DNA of 64,000 bases, from positions 558,001 through 622,000 of the forward strand of contig NZ_BAAAXG010000026.1 of assembly GCF_039535475.1 (NCBI RefSeq), given 5' to 3'. The notes below the pieces were generated by a model that saw only the letters and a program-made list of their open reading frames with translations, was not told the origin of the DNA and did not search any database. Every line of letters begins with the position of its first letter. Position 1 is the stretch's first letter. Shown one piece after another: positions 1 through 8,968 of the stretch. Source of the stretch: Streptomyces showdoensis. Lineage in GTDB: Bacteria; Actinomycetota; Actinomycetes; Streptomycetales; Streptomycetaceae. The position numbers were made by a program, and so were the translations under genes.

Positions 1-1
1 C

Positions 2-1444
2 CAGACCGTGACGGTGAAGCCGAGCTCCACCTACACGCTGAGCGCGTGGGTGCAGGGCGGTTACGCGTACCTCGGCGCGACCGGCACCGGCACCACCGAC
101 GTCTCCACCTGGACCCCGGACAGCGCCGGCTGGAAGCAGCTGACGACCACCTTCACCACCGGCGCGAACACCACCTCGGTGCAGATCTACACGCACGGCT
201 GGTACGGCACGGCCGCGTACTCCGTCGACGACGTGAGCGTCTTCGGGCCCGACGGGGGCGGCGGCACCGACCCGCAGCCGACGATCCCGGCCGTCCCGGC
301 CGGCCTCGCCGCGGGCACGCCCACCTCCTCGTCCGTCCCGCTGAGCTGGGGCGCGGTCTCCAACGCGACCGGCTACAAGGTCTACAAGGACGGCGCCCTC
401 GCGACCACGGTCAACAGCGCCTCGGCCACCGTGACCGGCCTGACCGCCAACACCACCTACCAGTTCCAGGTCTCCGCGACCAACGCCGCCGGCGAGTCCG
501 CCAAGTCGGCCGTCGTCTCCGCGAAGACCGCCCAGGTCACCGACCCGGGCCCCGGCCCGGCCGTGCCCAAGCACGCGCTGACCGGCTACTGGCAGAACTT
601 CGACAACGGCGCCGCCAAGCAGAAGCTGCGGGACGTCCAGGCGCAGTACGACATCATCGCCGTCTCCTTCGCCGACGCCACCACCACGGCCGGGCAGCTC
701 ACCTTCAACCTCGACCCGGCGGTCGGCTACGCCTCCGTCGCCGACTTCAAGGCGGACGTCGCCGCGAAGAAGGCGGCCGGCAAGTCCGTCATCCTCTCGG
801 TCGGCGGCGAGAAGGGGAACGTCACCATCAACAGCGACGCCTCCGCGACCGCCTTCGCCGACAGCGCGTACGCCCTGATGCAGGAGTACGGCTTCAACGG
901 GGTCGACATCGACCTGGAGCACGGCATCAACTCGACGTACCTGACCAAGGCGCTGCGCCAGCTCTCCGCCAAGGCCGGCTCGTCGCTCGTGCTCACGATG
1001 GCCCCGCAGACCATCGACATGCAGTCGACCGGCACCGAGTACTTCAAGACCGCGCTCGCCGTGAAGGACATCCTCACGGTGGTCAACATGCAGTACTACA
1101 ACAGCGGCTCGATGCTCGGCTGCGACGGCAAGGTCTACAGCCAGGGCTCGGTGGACTTCCTCACCGCGCTCGCCTGCATCCAGCTCCAGGGCGGCCTCGA
1201 CGCCTCCCAGATCGGCCTCGGGGTCCCCGCCTCGACCCGGGGCGCCGGCAGCGGCTACGTCGACCCGCAGATCGTGAAGAACGCCCTGGACTGCCTCGCC
1301 AAGGGCACCGGCTGCGGCAGCTTCAAGCCGTCGCAGACCTACCCGAACATCCGGGGCGCGATGACCTGGTCCACCAACTGGGACGCGACGGCCGGCAACG
1401 CCTGGTCGAACGCGGTCGGCCCGCACGTCCACGGCCTCCCGTAA
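2..1444 (+). CDS. Secreted GH18 chitinase, 5' end outside window
   Basis: Hydrolyses chitin outside the cell. The reading frame is open to the left edge, so the signal peptide and the start of the first domain are missing. Visible order: a carbohydrate-binding beta-sandwich (about residues 1-80, aromatic-rich, ending VDDVSVF), a Gly/Asp linker, a fibronectin type III domain (about 95-175) and a GH18 catalytic barrel (about 190-480). The catalytic strand reads NGVDIDLE, so the Asp pair and acid Glu of DxxDxDxE are present while its first Asp is Asn. MQYYN and a late GAMTWS motif also fit GH18. A strong hairpin follows the stop. Family call is firm; exact substrate preference is inferred. Confidence 0.93.
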   Translation, partial: QTVTVKPSSTYTLSAWVQGGYAYLGATGTGTTDVSTWTPDSAGWKQLTTTFTTGANTTSVQIYTHGWYGTAAYSVDDVSVFGPDGGGGTDPQPTIPAVPAGLAAGTPTSSSVPLSWGAVSNATGYKVYKDGALATTVNSASATVTGLTANTTYQFQVSATNAAGESAKSAVVSAKTAQVTDPGPGPAVPKHALTGYWQNFDNGAAKQKLRDVQAQYDIIAVSFADATTTAGQLTFNLDPAVGYASVADFKADVAAKKAAGKSVILSVGGEKGNVTINSDASATAFADSAYALMQEYGFNGVDIDLEHGINSTYLTKALRQLSAKAGSSLVLTMAPQTIDMQSTGTEYFKTALAVKDILTVVNMQYYNSGSMLGCDGKVYSQGSVDFLTALACIQLQGGLDASQIGLGVPASTRGAGSGYVDPQIVKNALDCLAKGTGCGSFKPSQTYPNIRGAMTWSTNWDATAGNAWSNAVGPHVHGLP

Positions 1445-1480
1445 CGCCCGCACCCCCTCGCCCCTTCGGGGGAATCCCCC

Positions 1481-1512
1481 CGCAGCGCCGCCGCTCCCCC
1501 GGCGGCGCTGCG
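1481..1512 (+). terminator. Hairpin terminator after chitinase
   Basis: Perfect 13-bp inverted repeat (arms 1481-1493 and 1500-1512, 6-nt loop) starting 36 nt after the chitinase stop. GC-rich without a long U tract, as is usual in Streptomyces. Confidence 0.7.
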
Positions 1513-1645
1513 CCGTTTCCGGGGTCCGGGGCCGGAAGAATGTGGCCGAACCCGACCGCTTGACCGGTCCATGTCACAGCCTCACCATGTCACCACCGCA
1601 CGACCGTCTGTCGCACTCCCCCACACTCCCCACCCAGGAGACAGC

Positions 1646-2992
1646 ATGCGACTTCGTATCCGCGGAAGAAGGTCGGCCGCGCTGGCCGGCCTCCTGGCGC
1701 TCGCCCTGGCGGCGCCGATCTCCGCACTCGCGACACCCGCCGGGGCCGACCCGGCGCCGGCCGCCGCCACCCGCGGCGGGGACGAGGTGATCCGGCAGTA
1801 CGAGATCGCCGGACCCGCCACCCCCGCCGAACGCACCGCCCTCACCGCCACCGGCGTCTCCATCGACGAGGTCGACGCCGGCCACGTCGTGGTCAGCGCC
1901 AACGCCCAGCAGGCGGCCCACCTCAAGAGCCTCGGCTACAAGCCCGTCGCCCTGCCCGCCCCGCCCGACCGGGGCAAGGCCGCCACCAGCGCCCTCGGTC
2001 CGCTCGACTTCCCCTCCGCCGACGCGAAGTACCACAACTACGCGGAGATGAACGCCGAGATCGACCAGCGGCTCGCCGCCTACCCGTCCATCATGAACAA
2101 GCGGGTGATCGGCAAGACGTACCAGGGCCGGGACATCATCGCGATCAAGGTCAGCGACAACGTCGCCACCGACGAGGCCGAGCCCGAGGTCCTCTTCACC
2201 CACCACCAGCACGCCCGTGAGCACCTCACCGTCGAGATGGCGCTCTACCTGCTGCGCGAGCTCGGCGCGGGCTACGGCACGGACTCCCGGATCACCACCA
2301 TGGTGAACAGCCGCGAGATCTGGATCGTGCCGGACCTGAACCCGGACGGCGGCGAGTACGACATCGCCAGCGGCTCCTACCGCAGCTGGCGCAAGAACCG
2401 GCAGCCCAACTCCGGTTCCTCGTACGTCGGTACGGACATGAACCGCAACTGGGACTACAAGTGGGGCTGCTGCGGCGGCTCCTCCGGCTCCAAGAGCTCC
2501 GAGACCTACCGCGGCACGGCGCCCGAGTCCGCGCCCGAGGTGAAGGTCGTCGCCGACTTCGTCCGCTCCCGGGTCGTCGGGGGCAAGCAGCAGATCAAGA
2601 CCGGCATCGACTTCCACACCTACAGCGAACTGGTCCTGTGGCCCTTCGGCTGGACCACCGCGGACACCGCCACGGGCATGACCCAGGACGACCGCGACGC
2701 CTTCGCCACCGTCGGCAAGAAGATGGCGACGAGCAACGGCTACACCCCCGAGCAGTCCAGCGACCTGTACATCACGGACGGGTCGATCGACGACTACCTG
2801 TGGGGCGCGCAGAAGATCTTCGCGTACACCTTCGAGATGTACCCGACCGACTCCTGGAGCGGCGGCTTCTACCCGCCCGACGAGGTGATCGAGCGGGAGA
2901 CCAGCCGCAACCGCGACGCCGTGCTCCAGCTCCTGGAGAACAGCGACTGCATGTACCGCTCGATCGGCAAGGCCGCGCAGTACTGCTCGTGA
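1646..2992 (+). CDS. Secreted M14 zinc carboxypeptidase
   Basis: Metallocarboxypeptidase (carboxypeptidase T/A-like) that removes C-terminal residues from peptides outside the cell; 448 aa. ATG at 1646 is chosen because AGGAG lies 5 nt upstream and it directly precedes a signal peptide (basic MRLRIRGRR, hydrophobic stretch, ALATPAGA cleavage region); the open frame extends further up without support. A propeptide-like region covers about 50-125. Zinc ligands are visible as H189/E192 (HARE) and H324 (DFHTYSE), with the catalytic Glu at about 397 (FEMYP). NPDGGEYD and [11 protein letters not shown] match the substrate pocket of the family. It stands alone between the chitinase and a convergent gene only 9 nt away. 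Confidence 0.95.
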   Translation: MRLRIRGRRSAALAGLLALALAAPISALATPAGADPAPAAATRGGDEVIRQYEIAGPATPAERTALTATGVSIDEVDAGHVVVSANAQQAAHLKSLGYKPVALPAPPDRGKAATSALGPLDFPSADAKYHNYAEMNAEIDQRLAAYPSIMNKRVIGKTYQGRDIIAIKVSDNVATDEAEPEVLFTHHQHAREHLTVEMALYLLRELGAGYGTDSRITTMVNSREIWIVPDLNPDGGEYDIASGSYRSWRKNRQPNSGSSYVGTDMNRNWDYKWGCCGGSSGSKSSETYRGTAPESAPEVKVVADFVRSRVVGGKQQIKTGIDFHTYSELVLWPFGWTTADTATGMTQDDRDAFATVGKKMATSNGYTPEQSSDLYITDGSIDDYLWGAQKIFAYTFEMYPTDSWSGGFYPPDEVIERETSRNRDAVLQLLENSDCMYRSIGKAAQYCS

Positions 2993-3001
2993 GCGGTACG
3001 G

Positions 3002-3568
3002 CTACGCGTTCTCGTCGAAGTAGGCGTCCAGCACCGCGTCGAGCTGTGACTCCCACTCCGTGATGCGTCCCCTGGCCGGTGCGTCGATCTCGATCGGGTA
3101 CCAGCGCCGGTCAGGGGTGTGCACGGTGACGGTGAACCGCTTGCCGAAACGCCCCGCCGCGGTCTCCACCGCGCCGATCTCGTCCCAGCGGAAGTCGCAG
3201 CTCTCCTCGTCGAGGCTGAGCCGTACGCCCTCGCCGTCGGCGACGATCCGGGCCCGCCGGTCGGCGGCCTCGAAGACGGGCCCGTCGGGGACGGCGTCCT
3301 CGACGGCCTCCTCCTCGGCGACCTCGGCCACGTCGACGGCCACCTCGTCGGCCGCGTCCTCGGCGGCCTCGGCCACGTCGACGGCCACCTCGTCGGCCGC
3401 GTCCTCGGCCACGTCGACGGCCCCGTCGTCGGCCACGTCACTCACCGCCGGTCCTGCCGGCTCCACCGCCGCTTCCGGGCGTGGCCCCGTGATGCCGGGG
3501 ACGAACGCCGGATCGGCCGCGGCGCCTTGGAGGGGCGGAATGCTGCTGGGTCCTGTGCTCTGCTCCAC
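3002..3568 (-). CDS. Hypothetical protein with acidic repeats and PH-like C-terminus
   Basis: Not recognised as a named family. 188 aa, no signal peptide or membrane segment. Residues about 40-95 are an imperfect acidic Ala/Glu/Asp/Val repeat (units like DVAEDAADEVAV), probably helical or disordered. Residues about 100-185 look like a compact PH/bPH-like beta domain (VRLSLDEESCDFRWDEIGAVE, then FTVTVHTPDRRWYPIEI) with a final helix. It converges on the carboxypeptidase with a 9-nt gap and is probably monocistronic. Coding status is supported by GC bias and a well-ordered C-terminal half. Confidence 0.75.
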   Translation of the reverse strand: MEQSTGPSSIPPLQGAAADPAFVPGITGPRPEAAVEPAGPAVSDVADDGAVDVAEDAADEVAVDVAEAAEDAADEVAVDVAEVAEEEAVEDAVPDGPVFEAADRRARIVADGEGVRLSLDEESCDFRWDEIGAVETAAGRFGKRFTVTVHTPDRRWYPIEIDAPARGRITEWESQLDAVLDAYFDENA

Positions 3569-3651
3569 GCCGGAAGTATGGACGACGATGCTGTGAGGAA
3601 GGCAAGCGCCCCTCGCCGAACCCGCCGGCCGCGCTCCCGGCCGCGCGCCGG

Positions 3652-5118
3652 CTACACGACCAGGCTCAGCGCCGCCGCCACCGCGAAGCCGGCCAGCGAC
3701 AGCACCGACTCCAGCACCGTCCAGGACTTCAGGGTGTCCCGTTCCGAGATCCCGAAGTACTTGGAGACCATCCAGAAGCCCCCGTCGTTGACGTGCGAGG
3801 CGAAGATCGAGCCCGCCGAGATGGCCATGATGACCAGGGCGAGGAAGGCCTGCGAGTGGTCTCCGCCCTCGACCAGCGGGAGCACGATGCCGGCCGTGGT
3901 GACGATGGCGACGGTGGCCGAGCCCTGGGCGACGCGCAGGACCAGGGAGATCAGGTAGGCGAGGACGATGACGGGCAGGCCGATGCCGTCGAAGGTGTCG
4001 GAGAGCGCCTGGGCCACCCCGCTCGCCTTGAGGACCGCGCCGAAGACCCCGCCCGCGCCGACCACGAGCAGGATGTTGCCGACCGGCTTCAGGGAGGACG
4101 TGGACACCTGCTCCAGGGACGCGCGGCTCCAGCCGCGGCGGATGCCGAGCAGGTAGTACGCGAGGAGCAGCGCGATCGTCAGGGCGACGAACGGGTTGCC
4201 GAAGAACTCGACGACCGAGCGGAGGGTGGACTCGTCGAGCGCGATGGACGAGAAGGTCGAGGCGAGGATGAGCACCAGCGGCGTGCCGATGATGAACAGG
4301 ACGGTGGCCAGCGGTACGGGCGCCTCGGAGCCGCCCGCGCGCTCGGCGTCCACCTGCCGCTTGGCCTCCTCGGCGGCGTCCAGCATGTCCTGCGGGACCT
4401 CGACGAAGATCCGCTTGCCGATCCAGGCGGCGTACGCCCAGGCGGCGAGGACGGCGGGGACGCCGACCACGACGCCCATGAGGATGACCCAGCCGAGCGA
4501 GACGTGCAGCAGGCCCGCGGCGGCCACCGGACCGGGGTGCGGCGGCAGGAAGGCGTGGGTCATCGACAGGCCGGCGAGCAGCGGCATGCAGTAGAGCAGA
4601 ATCGATTTTCCGGAGCGCTTGGCGGCGGCGTAGACGATCGGCGCGAGGACGAAGATGCCGACGTCGAAGAAGACCGGGATGCCGAAGACGAGGCCGGTCA
4701 GGCCCATCGCGAGCGGGGCGCGCTTCTCGCCGAAGAGACCGAGCAGCCGGCTGCTCAGCACCTCGGCGCCGCCGGAGACCTCCAGGATCGCGCCGAGCAT
4801 GGTGCCGAGGCCGATGATGATGGCGACATGGCCGAGGATGCCGCCCATGCCGTTCTCGATGACGGAGGTGGCGGCGGACTTCTGGACGGTGCCGAAGAGT
4901 TCGGTGACCGACAGGCCGGCGGCGAGGCCGACGGAGAGGGAGACGGCGAGCAGGGCGACGAAGGGCTGCAGCCGCACCTTGATGATGAGGAGGAGCAGCA
5001 GGGCGATGCCGAGGGCTGCGACGGTGAGCAGTCCCGCGGTGCCGGGTATCAGGAGCAGCAGGCCGCCGGTGTGGGGAGGGGCGGGGGGCGCGTCGGCGGC
5101 GAGGGGGGTGAGGTGCAT
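3652..5118 (-). CDS. GntP-family permease (gluconate/D-serine type)
   Basis: Inner-membrane symporter of the GntP family, which includes gluconate transporters (GntT/GntP) and the D-serine transporter DsdX. 488 aa with about 12-14 membrane segments, normal for the family. ATG at 5118 is preferred over an upstream in-frame start because GAGGT lies about 9 nt before it. Seen: HPGPVAAA after the mid-protein loop, GSATVAIVTTAG in the C-terminal half and NDGGFW near the end, all typical of GntP. It is last in the kinase-IclR-RidA-permease run, so its substrate is likely the compound handled by the divergent deacylase and PLP enzyme. An acidic amphipathic loop near 240 is probably cytoplasmic. Confidence 0.92.
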   Translation of the reverse strand: MHLTPLAADAPPAPPHTGGLLLLIPGTAGLLTVAALGIALLLLLIIKVRLQPFVALLAVSLSVGLAAGLSVTELFGTVQKSAATSVIENGMGGILGHVAIIIGLGTMLGAILEVSGGAEVLSSRLLGLFGEKRAPLAMGLTGLVFGIPVFFDVGIFVLAPIVYAAAKRSGKSILLYCMPLLAGLSMTHAFLPPHPGPVAAAGLLHVSLGWVILMGVVVGVPAVLAAWAYAAWIGKRIFVEVPQDMLDAAEEAKRQVDAERAGGSEAPVPLATVLFIIGTPLVLILASTFSSIALDESTLRSVVEFFGNPFVALTIALLLAYYLLGIRRGWSRASLEQVSTSSLKPVGNILLVVGAGGVFGAVLKASGVAQALSDTFDGIGLPVIVLAYLISLVLRVAQGSATVAIVTTAGIVLPLVEGGDHSQAFLALVIMAISAGSIFASHVNDGGFWMVSKYFGISERDTLKSWTVLESVLSLAGFAVAAALSLVV

Positions 5119-5231
5119 GGAGGGGGGACCTCGGTTCTCGTTCAGGTGTTCCGTTCTGGGCAGGGTGGAGCGCGGCACGGCGTTCCGGGGGTGAACGCCG
5201 TGCCGTGGTGCGGCTGGTGGAGCGGGGGGGA

Positions 5232-5642
5232 TCAGCTCAGGACCGCCAGTGCGTCGATCTCGATGAGCAGGCCCTTGGGCAGGCCGACGTAGACCGTCGT
5301 GCGCGCCGAGGCGGGGGCCTTGAGGTCCTGCTCCTCGAAGTAGGCGTTGTAGATCTCGTTCATCTCGGCGAAGTGGTCGACGTCCGTGAGGTAGACGCGC
5401 ATCATCATCACGTCGTCCCAGGAGGCGCCGCCCTCCTCCAGGATCGCCTTGACGTTGGCGAAGGTCTGGAGGGTCTGCTCGCGCAGGGTCGGGCCGGCCG
5501 GCGTCGGGGGCTGCCCCTCGACGGCGGGCAGGAAGCCGACCTGGCCGGCGACCTGGAGGATGTTGCCCTTCTTCACGCCGTGCGAGAACTTGGCGGGCGG
5601 GGCGGTGTGGGTGGCGGGGACGAGGGCGGTCTTCTCGGTCAT
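5232..5642 (-). CDS. RidA family (YjgF/UK114) enamine/imine deaminase
   Basis: RidA proteins hydrolyse reactive enamine/imine products of PLP-dependent dehydratases (for example 2-aminoacrylate) to ketoacids and ammonia. 136 aa, the usual length of a trimeric RidA subunit. Seen: GNILQVAGQVGF, the ANVKAILEEGGASWDDVM helix region and an ARTTVYVGLPKG C-terminal segment with the conserved Arg of the active site. It starts 12 nt after the IclR stop and precedes the permease, so it is in the operon. Pairing with the DSD1-like PLP enzyme across the divergent promoter is the strongest clue to its job: clearing that enzyme's enamine product. Confidence 0.93.
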   Translation of the reverse strand: MTEKTALVPATHTAPPAKFSHGVKKGNILQVAGQVGFLPAVEGQPPTPAGPTLREQTLQTFANVKAILEEGGASWDDVMMMRVYLTDVDHFAEMNEIYNAYFEEQDLKAPASARTTVYVGLPKGLLIEIDALAVLS

Positions 5643-5653
5643 GGTGCGGTGTC

Positions 5654-6412
5654 CTAACTGTCTTTCCTGGGGGCGTTTCCGGAGTAGTCGCGGCTGATGT
5701 CCTCGGCGGTGCGGCGCACCAGCGGGAGGAGGGTGAGGAGTTCCTCCGCGGTCACCACGACGTTCGGCGCGGAGACCGACATGGCGGCGACGACCCGGCC
5801 GTCGGCGCCGCGGATGGGCGCGCCGACGCAGTTGATCGACTCCTCGTGGCCACCGAGGTCGGTGGCCCAGCCCTGTTCGCGCACGGTCGCCAGCTCCTTG
5901 AGGAAGGCGGCGGCGTTGGGCGTCGAACGGGGCGTGTACAGGGGGTAGTCCAGCTTGGCCGCGAGGGCGCGGCGCTCGTGCTCGGGCAGGTCGGCGAGGA
6001 GCAGCTTGGCGACGGCGGCGACGGTGATGGCGACCGGCTTGCCGATCCGCGAGTACATGCGCACCGGGTAGCGGCTCTCGACCTTGTCGATGTAGAGCAC
6101 CTCGCCCTCCTCGTGGACGGCGAGGTGGACCGTGTGGCCGATCTGCTCGTTGAGGGCGGCGAGATGGGGATGCGCGATCTCCCGGATGTCGAGGTTCTCG
6201 ACGGCCTCCTGGGCGAGCGCGAAGAGCCGGGCGCCGAGGCGGTAGCGCTGGTCCTGCTGCCGGTAGACGAGCCCGTGCTCGTGGAGGGTCCGCAGCAGGC
6301 GCAGCGCGGTGGACTTATGCACGCCGAGCCGGTCGGCGACCTGGCCGAGGTCGGCGGGCCCCTGCGCGAGCAACGGCAGGATGCTGAGCGCGCGGTCGAC
6401 GGTCTGGCTCAT
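5654..6412 (-). CDS. IclR-family transcriptional regulator
   Basis: DNA-binding regulator of the IclR class; 252 aa. N-terminal winged helix-turn-helix (about 1-70, DLGQVADRLGVHKSTALRLL), then the effector-binding domain with LYIDKVES, GKPVAITVAAVAKLLLA and GHEESINCVGAPI, the usual ligand-pocket landmarks. Its ATG overlaps the kinase stop by 4 nt (ATGA), so translation is coupled. Members often sense sugar acids or aromatic acids; KdgR, the classical KDG regulator, is one. It probably controls both the kinase operon and the divergent catabolic pair by binding the palindromes at 7579-7661. Confidence 0.94.
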   Translation of the reverse strand: MSQTVDRALSILPLLAQGPADLGQVADRLGVHKSTALRLLRTLHEHGLVYRQQDQRYRLGARLFALAQEAVENLDIREIAHPHLAALNEQIGHTVHLAVHEEGEVLYIDKVESRYPVRMYSRIGKPVAITVAAVAKLLLADLPEHERRALAAKLDYPLYTPRSTPNAAAFLKELATVREQGWATDLGGHEESINCVGAPIRGADGRVVAAMSVSAPNVVVTAEELLTLLPLVRRTAEDISRDYSGNAPRKDS

Positions 6413-7539
6413 GGCGTACGTACCTCCTGGTCGTCCCCCGTCCAGCCGGGGCCGAGGTGCAGTCTCCCCCAGGCGGCGTCGTCGAGTCCGGCGAGCCGGT
6501 CGGCGCGGGCGCGCCGGGGCGGCACGGCGAGGTCCCCGGGGACGGTGAGCGCGGCGGCGGCCATCAGGTGCCCGTGCCGCACCCGGGCGACGCTCCCGAG
6601 CCCGCGCAGCGTCCCGGAGAGGAACCCGGCGGCGAAGGCGTCCCCGGCGCCGACGGGGGCGACGACGTCGACGCGGGGGGCGGGGACGGAGACGACGAGG
6701 TCGGGGGGTGCGGCGGCGGTTCCGGGAGCGCCACCGGCGGTCGTGGCGCGCAGGTCCGGGAGCGGAGTCCCCGGGTCGGGAACGGGCGGGGCGGCGAGGG
6801 GGCGCTCGAACACGACCGCCCCCTCGCCGCCCCGCTTCACCACGAGCACCGCGGGCTCGGGCAGCAGCGCCCGGATCCCCTCCGGCTCGCCCACCCCCCA
6901 CGCCGCCTCCGCCTCGTCGGCCCCGACGAAGACGAGGTCCGCCCCGCGCGCCAGCTCCAGCAGCAGCCGCCCGCCCTCGGCCGCGTCCGCCCACAGCCCG
7001 GGGCGGAAGTTGACGTCGAAGGAGACGAGCGGCCGCCCGGCCCGGGGCGCGGTCAGCTCGCGCACGAGGGCCAGGCAGGGCTCGGACAGCGCGGCGGTGA
7101 TCCCCGACAGGTGGAGGATCCGGCCGTCCCCGACGGAGGCGTACGGGACGGTCTCCGGCGACATCGCGGAGGCGGCGGACCCGGCCCGGTAGTAGACGAC
7201 CTCGTGCGCCTCGCTGGCCCGGTCGGTGGCGGTGCGGAAGTAGACGCCGGTGGGCCGGCGGGGGTCGCGCCGCACGGCGCCGACGTCGACCCCGTACGCG
7301 CCGATCGCCTCGACGAGGTGGTCGCCGAAGCCGTCCCGTCCGACCCGGCCGACCCACTTCGCGCGGTGTCCGGCGGCGGCGAGGGCGCAGGCGACGTTGG
7401 ACTCGGCGCCGCCGATCCCGCGGGCGAAGGAGGGCACGTCGGCGAGGCGCCCGGGCCGGTCGGGCAGGAAGGTGACCATGGATTCGCCGAGGCAGACGAC
7501 GTCCGGGGCATCGTCCGCGGGAGGCGGGGTTCCGGTCAC
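6409..7539 (-). CDS. PfkB-family sugar kinase, 2-keto-3-deoxygluconate kinase-like
   Basis: ATP-dependent carbohydrate kinase, 376 aa, GTG start with AAGGAG about 9 nt upstream. N-terminal CLGESMVTF and the GGAESNVACALA substrate-binding segment, DVNFRPGLW mid-protein, and the catalytic anion hole GAGDAF near 297-302 (base Asp 300) are all intact. The overall pattern is closest to 2-keto-3-deoxygluconate (KDG) kinases. An unusual Pro/Ala-rich insert of about 30 residues sits near 245-280. First gene of the minus-strand operon; a KDG kinase fits a pathway in which the divergent PLP enzyme makes KDG from glucosaminate. Substrate is inferred. Confidence 0.9.
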   Translation of the reverse strand: MTGTPPPADDAPDVVCLGESMVTFLPDRPGRLADVPSFARGIGGAESNVACALAAAGHRAKWVGRVGRDGFGDHLVEAIGAYGVDVGAVRRDPRRPTGVYFRTATDRASEAHEVVYYRAGSAASAMSPETVPYASVGDGRILHLSGITAALSEPCLALVRELTAPRAGRPLVSFDVNFRPGLWADAAEGGRLLLELARGADLVFVGADEAEAAWGVGEPEGIRALLPEPAVLVVKRGGEGAVVFERPLAAPPVPDPGTPLPDLRATTAGGAPGTAAAPPDLVVSVPAPRVDVVAPVGAGDAFAAGFLSGTLRGLGSVARVRHGHLMAAAALTVPGDLAVPPRRARADRLAGLDDAAWGRLHLGPGWTGDDQEVRTP

Positions 7540-7578
7540 CTTCGGGCTCCTTCACGCTGGTGCGGCGGGGCGGCTCGG

Positions 7579-7600
7579 CGCCGGGTCCATTGACCCGGCG
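7579..7600. promoter_or_regulatory. Palindrome in divergent promoter region
   Basis: Perfect 9-bp inverted repeat with 4-nt spacer (CGCCGGGTC...GACCCGGCG) between the kinase and PLP-enzyme genes. Its right arm overlaps the -35-like TTGACC. Candidate operator, or part of the kinase leader. Confidence 0.45.
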
Positions 7601-7619
7601 TTGGCCCGGATGTTAGACA
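7590..7619 (+). promoter_or_regulatory. Housekeeping-type promoter for PLP-enzyme operon
   Basis: TTGACC at 7590-7595 and TAGACA at 7614-7619, spaced 18 nt, match the vegetative Streptomyces consensus well. It lies about 75 nt before the PLP-enzyme start and just upstream of the TTGCA palindromes, a geometry suited to repression. Confidence 0.5.
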
Positions 7620-7635
7620 GCCTTAAGCGATACGC

Positions 7636-7661
7636 GCAACGGGCGTTGCATATGTTGCAAC
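7636..7661. promoter_or_regulatory. Nested TTGCA-type inverted repeats, probable IclR operator
   Basis: GCAAC-4-GTTGC (7636-7649) overlaps a perfect GTTGCA-5-TGCAAC (7645-7661). The shared GTTGC half-site makes two stacked palindromes between the candidate promoter and the start of the plus-strand pair. Position and symmetry suggest the binding site of the IclR protein encoded in the cluster; this is inference. Confidence 0.55.
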
Positions 7662-7691
7662 CCGCGCAGGAACCCTCAAGGAGGAGGACCC

Positions 7692-8957
7692 ATGCCGGAC
7701 CTGGCGAACGAGGTCGTCGACCACCGCTTCAAGGCCCTGCCGCCGGACGCCGAGGGCCTGACCGTCGGGGAGCTGGCCGCCCAGCGCCGCAACCTGTTCA
7801 CCGGCGGCTTCACCACCCCCGTCCTCGCCCTCTCCGCCGAGTCCGTCGAGCACAACCTGCGCCTCCTGGAGGCGTACGCGGAGCGCCACGGCCTCGCCTT
7901 CGCGCCGCACGGCAAGACCTCCATGGCCCCGCAGCTCTTCGACCGCCAGCTCGCGCACGGCGCCTGGGGCATCACCGCGGCCGTCCCCCACCAGGCCCGC
8001 GTCTACCGCGCCCACGGCATCGCCCGGATCTTCCTCGCCAACGAGCTCGTCGACGCCGCCGCCCTGCGCTGGCTGGCCGCCGAGCTCGACGCCGACCCGG
8101 AGTTCCGCTTCGTCTGCTACGTCGACTCGGTCCGCGGCGTCGAGCTGATGGACGAGGCCCTGCGCGCCGCCCCGGCCGCCCGCCCCGTCGACGTGGTCGT
8201 CGAGCTCGGCGCCGGCGAGGGCGCCCGCACGGGCGCCCGCACCGAGGCCGACTGCCTCGCCGTCGCCGAGGCCGTGGCGGCCACCGCCACCCTCCGGCTC
8301 GTCGGCGTCGCCGGCTACGAGGGCGAGGTCCCGCAGGCCGACGAGGAGAGGGTCCGCGCCTGGCTGCGCCGGCTGACCGCGCTGGCCGCCGAGCTCGACA
8401 AGGCCGGCCGCTTCGACCCGGCCGCCGGGGAGATCGTCGTCAGCGCGGGCGGCAGCGCCTGGTTCGACACCGTCGCCGAGGTGTTCGCGGAGCTCCCCGC
8501 ACTCTCCCTGCCGGTCCTGAAGCTGCTGCGCTCCGGCGCGTACGTGAGCCACGACTCCGGCCACTACCGCGCCCTCACCCCCTTCAACCGGGTCCCCGAG
8601 GAGGGCGCGCTGGAGCCCGCGTTCCGGCTCTGGGCGCAGGTCGTCTCCCGCCCCACGCCCGAGCAGGCCTTCACCAACGCCGGCAAGCGCGACGCCGCCT
8701 ACGACCTGCACCTCCCCGAGGCGCAGGTGGTGCGCGACGCCCGCACCGGCGAGATCCGCCCCGCCGACGGCGTCACCGTCACCGGCCTGTCCGACCAGCA
8801 CGGCTGGCTCCGCACCGGCCCGGACGCCGACCTGGAGGTCGGCGACTGGCTCGGCATGGGCCTGTCCCACCCGTGCACCTCCTTCGACAAGTGGCAGCTG
8901 ATCCCGCTCGTCGAGGCGGACGGCACGGTCGTCGACTACATCCGCACCTTCTTCTAG
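7692..8957 (+). CDS. DSD1-like PLP-dependent amino acid deaminase/dehydratase
   Basis: Fold-type III PLP enzyme of the D-serine dehydratase (DSD1)/D-threonine aldolase-like family, which also includes D-glucosaminate dehydratase; 421 aa. ATG follows GGAGGAGG by 5 nt. The alanine-racemase-like barrel begins near 40 (TPVLALS) with the PLP lysine at K75 in APHGKTSMAP. The C-terminal D-ser_dehydrat-like domain carries SDQHGW (H370) and SHPC (H393, C395), the H-x-C zinc ligands of eukaryotic DSD. Expected chemistry is beta-elimination of water from a D-configured beta-hydroxy amino acid. Next to a deacylase, a KDG kinase and RidA, D-glucosaminate is a plausible substrate; D-serine or D-threonine is the alternative. 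Confidence 0.85.
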   Translation: MPDLANEVVDHRFKALPPDAEGLTVGELAAQRRNLFTGGFTTPVLALSAESVEHNLRLLEAYAERHGLAFAPHGKTSMAPQLFDRQLAHGAWGITAAVPHQARVYRAHGIARIFLANELVDAAALRWLAAELDADPEFRFVCYVDSVRGVELMDEALRAAPAARPVDVVVELGAGEGARTGARTEADCLAVAEAVAATATLRLVGVAGYEGEVPQADEERVRAWLRRLTALAAELDKAGRFDPAAGEIVVSAGGSAWFDTVAEVFAELPALSLPVLKLLRSGAYVSHDSGHYRALTPFNRVPEEGALEPAFRLWAQVVSRPTPEQAFTNAGKRDAAYDLHLPEAQVVRDARTGEIRPADGVTVTGLSDQHGWLRTGPDADLEVGDWLGMGLSHPCTSFDKWQLIPLVEADGTVVDYIRTFF

Positions 8958-8968
8958 AGGAGCCCGAG

